Shown here one piece after another: positions 61,358 to 64,000 of a stretch of 64,000 bases of DNA. Positions within the stretch are counted from its first letter, which is position 1, and every line of letters begins with the position of its first letter. The position numbers were made by a program, and so were the translations under genes. This DNA comes from Candidatus Kuenenia stuttgartensis (lineage in GTDB: Bacteria > Planctomycetota > Planctomycetia > Gemmatales > Gemmataceae): NCBI GenBank assembly GCA_945875585.1, contig CAMCLK010000018.1, forward strand, positions 1-64,000, read 5' to 3'. Under the pieces are notes generated by a model that saw nothing but the letters and a program-made list of their open reading frames with translations, was not told where the DNA came from and did not search any database.

Positions 61358-62770
61358 ATGTTCAATGCAGACTATGCACCCAATAGGCGCGCATTTTTAG
61401 GGCATTATGCCGGCGGACTGGGTTCGCTGGCTTTGGCGCACCTTGCGGCTGCAGAAGAAGGCCGATCGACTGGCCAGGATTCGCTGGCCCCCATCAAAAC
61501 CCACCATGCAGGCAAGGCCAAGGCGGTTATCTGCTTGTTTCAACATGGTGGCCCCAGCCAGATGGATCTGTTCGATCCCAAGCCCGAGCTGACCAAGCAC
61601 CATGGCAAACCCCATCCAAGTACATTGGAGGTGCATTTTCATACGCAACAAGGGAAGCTGCTGGCGTCTCCCTTCAAATTCTCAAAATGCGGTCAATCGG
61701 GTGCTGAGTTATCGGAATTGCTTCCAGCGACGTCGCGCATAGTCGACGACATCACACTTGTTCGCTCCATGAAAACAGAATCGGTGGACCACGAAGCGGC
61801 ATTGCGGCTCATCCACTCGGGCAAGGTCTTTCCCGGTCGGCCCGCATGGGGTTCTTGGGTGCTTTATGGCCTGGGGTCTGAACGGAAGGAACTCCCCGCT
61901 TATGTGGTCCTGTCGGACCCGGGAGGCCTGCCTGTGGAGGGAACCAACAACTGGTCGTCGGGTTTTCTGCCGGCGGTGTACCAAGGAACGCCATTCCGTG
62001 CCACGGGCACCCCCGTGGCGCACCTCGCCACACCTGCTGACGTATCGCTGGCGGCACGCCGTCACCAGCTCGATTTGCTCAATGGTTTGAACTCCGCCCA
62101 CCTGCGACATCACCCCGGAAACGCGGAGCTGGAAGCCCGCTTGGCCCATTACGAATTAGCGGCAAAAATGCAGACTTCCGTGCCGGAGGTTCTGGATGTT
62201 TCGCAAGAGACGGAAGAAACGCGCAAACTCTACGGAATCGACAATCCCAAAAGTGCCGAATATGGCAAACGATGCCTGTTGGCCCGCAGGCTTGTGGAGC
62301 GTGGCGTGCGTTTTGTGCAGATCTTTTTGAGCGGCCAGCCGTGGGATACGCACAGTCGTAATGCTGAAAACCTGAGGAATCTGTGCGGTATGACCGATCA
62401 ACCGGCTGCCGGGCTGGTGCAGGATCTTAAACGCCGCGGGTTGCTTGATTCCACTATTGTGATGTGGACGGGTGAATTCGGCAGATTACCGATTTCGCAG
62501 GGGGCAGATGGCCGTGACCACAACCGCCATGCGTTTTCCCTATGGCTGGCTGGCGGCGGTTTCAAACGCGGGTATGTGCATGGTGCCACAGATGATTTCG
62601 GATATCAATCTACTGAAAAGGTCGTGCGGGTTCCGGATCTGCATGCCACGCTGCTGCACGCGTTGGGCTTGGATCACACGCGATTGACCTTTCCGCACGA
62701 AGGCCGGAACGACACCCTGACCGACGATCTTGTAACCCGTGCCAAAGTCATGCAGGAACTGATGGCCTAA
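61358..62770 (+). CDS. DUF1501 protein, Tat-exported (fourth copy)
   Basis: An ATG at 61343 overlaps the upstream stop by 4 bp, but GAGG nine bases before the ATG at 61358 supports the shorter 470-residue form. The twin-arginine signal is APNRRAFLGHYAGGLGSLALAHL. Core motifs are CLFQHGGPSQMDLFDPKPELTKHHG, VRSMKTESVDHEAALRLIHSG, FVQIFLSGQPWDTHSRNAE and VMWTGEFGRLPISQGADGRDHNRHAFSLWLAGGGFKRG. By eye it resembles the stand-alone copy at 39547 most closely. It ends the second DUF1501/PSD1 module. Confidence 0.92.
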   Translation: MFNADYAPNRRAFLGHYAGGLGSLALAHLAAAEEGRSTGQDSLAPIKTHHAGKAKAVICLFQHGGPSQMDLFDPKPELTKHHGKPHPSTLEVHFHTQQGKLLASPFKFSKCGQSGAELSELLPATSRIVDDITLVRSMKTESVDHEAALRLIHSGKVFPGRPAWGSWVLYGLGSERKELPAYVVLSDPGGLPVEGTNNWSSGFLPAVYQGTPFRATGTPVAHLATPADVSLAARRHQLDLLNGLNSAHLRHHPGNAELEARLAHYELAAKMQTSVPEVLDVSQETEETRKLYGIDNPKSAEYGKRCLLARRLVERGVRFVQIFLSGQPWDTHSRNAENLRNLCGMTDQPAAGLVQDLKRRGLLDSTIVMWTGEFGRLPISQGADGRDHNRHAFSLWLAGGGFKRGYVHGATDDFGYQSTEKVVRVPDLHATLLHALGLDHTRLTFPHEGRNDTLTDDLVTRAKVMQELMA

Positions 62771-62815
62771 GTCGCTTGGGGATCTGCTTAGACAAATGGT
62801 AGTGGAGTTTGAACA

Positions 62816-63253
62816 ATGTGGATCAAAGGTCTGATTTTATCTGCGCTGATTGTCATGGGGACTGTGGCATCGGCCCAGACGGGCGCACCGGTGCCTATCC
62901 ATCCGGATTCCCTGAAGTGGACCAGCCCGCCCAATGTTCAGGGGCTTCGTTCAGCGTGGGTTGTGGGTGGTGAAAAACAGGCCGGCGCATACATTTTGCG
63001 TGTGAAATTGGCCAAAGGTGCGCGATTGAACCCGCACAGCCATCCCGACACGCGGCACACGACAGTCTTGTCGGGTACGATCCGGGTAGGGTTTGGCGAG
63101 CGATTCGATGAAAGCGCCATGGTGTCCATTCCTGCTGGATCTGTGGTGGTGGTTCCAGCCAACACATCACATTTTGTGTGGTCGCGTGATGGGGACGCGG
63201 AATATCAGGAATCGGGCGTTGGCCCAACAGGCACGGTTTTTAAATCACAATAA
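62816..63253 (+). CDS. Exported cupin-domain protein
   Basis: This 145-residue protein begins with a signal peptide (about 1-20, LILSALIVMGTVASA). A single cupin barrel follows, with GARLNPHSHPDTRHTTVLSG (His ligands of cupin motif 1) and FDESAMVSIPAGSVVVVPANTSHFVW (motif 2). The likely metal ligands are three His in motifs 1 and 2. Many planctomycete genomes have small exported cupins of unknown role. It lies 45 bp after DUF1501 and 30 bp before the last gene on the same strand. Confidence 0.87.
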   Translation: MWIKGLILSALIVMGTVASAQTGAPVPIHPDSLKWTSPPNVQGLRSAWVVGGEKQAGAYILRVKLAKGARLNPHSHPDTRHTTVLSGTIRVGFGERFDESAMVSIPAGSVVVVPANTSHFVWSRDGDAEYQESGVGPTGTVFKSQ

Positions 63254-63283
63254 TGTGCTGGTTGGTTTGCTGGAGATTTTCGG

Positions 63284-64000
63284 ATGTCTCTGCCACCATG
63301 GTTTCTAGGGGAAATCCCCACCGAGCTGTTGCGTTTAGCGCGAGCTAACTGCGAAGATCCTGTGCATCGGCAGATTCTTGCCGACTGGGTGGAGCGTTAC
63401 GGGGGCGAAGAAGGTCGATCACTATGCCGTTTTTTCAGGCGTGATTCGATAGTGCGACACGACGCATCCACATGGCAGACGCTTTCAGCATCTGAAGCCC
63501 GATTAGTAGAACCATTTTCAGATTTGGTGCTGGGAATTGGCGACCGGGTTGTGTTGCCCCTGACTGAGACGCAAGGCATCACCATGGGTTGGGTGCCGGC
63601 GGGTAATAGTTGGCTTGGCGGTGGCAAGAAAGGTGGACAGTCTTTTTACCCTAAAAAAGGCCTTCGGGCTTTCACCCTTGAAAAATGTCTATGGTGTGGT
63701 ATTTACCCGGTTACTCAGGAGCAGTGGCAGGCTGTTATGGGCAATAATCCTAGTCATTTTCATGGCAGACCTAATAACCCGGTGGAACAGGTTTCGTACA
63801 AAAATGTGCAGGAGTTTTTGCACAAGGTGAATGCCGCCAACAGTAGTAGTGGTTATTTGTATCGATTACCGACGGCAAATGAGTGGGAATACATTCTTAG
63901 GGGTGGTCCTATTCCAAAATCGCAAAGACAACACGAATTTCACCCTTTTTCAAAATCCAAAAGTCGATATGACTTTTACTTTGCCCGCAGCAAGACAGAC
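63284..64000 (+). CDS. TIGR02996-like/formylglycine-enzyme-fold protein, cut by the window end
   Basis: The frame is open from an ATG at 63284 (GGAG eight bases upstream) to the last base, so 239 residues are visible and the gene continues. Residues 5-50 resemble the TIGR02996 'repeat-companion' module of Gemmata-like planctomycetes (LLRLARANCEDPVHRQILADWVERYGGEEG). From about residue 105 the SUMF1/FGE fold begins (TMGWVPAGNSWLGGG, VTQEQWQAVMGNNPSHF, PVEQVSYKNVQEFLHKVN, YRLPTANEWEYILRGG). The catalytic cysteine region would lie beyond the window, so activity is unknown. The last 300 bases use many AT-rich codons, unlike neighbouring genes. Confidence 0.82.
   Translation, partial: MSLPPWFLGEIPTELLRLARANCEDPVHRQILADWVERYGGEEGRSLCRFFRRDSIVRHDASTWQTLSASEARLVEPFSDLVLGIGDRVVLPLTETQGITMGWVPAGNSWLGGGKKGGQSFYPKKGLRAFTLEKCLWCGIYPVTQEQWQAVMGNNPSHFHGRPNNPVEQVSYKNVQEFLHKVNAANSSSGYLYRLPTANEWEYILRGGPIPKSQRQHEFHPFSKSKSRYDFYFARSKTD

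Overview
The window looks like the chromosome of a planctomycete, most likely of the Gemmataceae/Gemmatales type, at about 55-60% GC by eye. The evidence is the family content. There are four DUF1501 proteins and two DUF1549/DUF1553 (PSD1) proteins, one of them with an N-terminal CxxCH cytochrome-like domain. There is also a large 'PVC-type' beta-propeller/HEAT/haem-c protein, a very long Ser/Thr kinase with TPRs, a DUF1571 protein, archaeal-type tetrahydromethanopterin (H4MPT) C1 genes, and a final open gene with a TIGR02996-like N-terminus joined to a formylglycine-enzyme fold. No phage, insertion sequence, integrase or CRISPR array was seen.

Layout. 1-264: two 116-bp tandem units, each with two strong hairpins. 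265-2533 (-): pstB-phoU-phoB phosphate control genes. 2729-5127 (+): a DapA-like aldolase and an Old Yellow Enzyme-like flavoprotein, overlapping by 4 bp. 5144-15231 (-): a housekeeping run transcribed as kinase, DUF3293, citrate synthase, serS, short UvrC, surE, DinB-like, DUF2784. 15305-16489 (-): iron alcohol dehydrogenase, divergent from mogA-pxpA-pxpC-2-hydroxyacid dehydrogenase (16566-19741, +). 19746-20747 (-): a membrane-anchored formylglycine-generating enzyme with both catalytic cysteines. 20835-24091 (+): mch, an ATP-grasp ligase, a CitG-like protein and a pterin synthase, in the gene order known for H4MPT-dependent C1 metabolism.

24099-25939 (-): a lipoprotein and a ribbon-helix-helix/zinc-ribbon protein. 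26026-29098 (+): NhaD-type antiporter, tRNA-His and a membrane sulfotransferase. 29122-33306 (-): a GT2 glycosyltransferase and the large haem-c protein, divergent from a second ATP-grasp gene. 34511-46520 (-): DUF2293, a prenyltransferase-repeat protein, a response regulator with groES, DUF1571, rhomboid 1, DUF1501, ceramidase-LamG, rhomboid 2 and leuD-leuC. 46606-47964 (+): mtaB. 47996-51532 (-): three exported proteins (CBM9-like, alpha/beta hydrolase, transglutaminase-like). 51855-62770 (+): two DUF1549/1553 + DUF1501 modules interrupted by a MATE gene on the other strand. The window closes with a cupin and the open TIGR02996/FGE-like gene.

The most unusual content is the C1/pterin cluster with a Cys-Glu hybrid pterin-synthase motif, the DUF1501/PSD1 modules, the threonine-rich repeat array in the kinase, a Shine-Dalgarno-sequestering hairpin between the rhomboid and ceramidase genes, and a pxpA-pxpC pair without pxpB. 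All family names are recognition from translated sequence; no database search was run.
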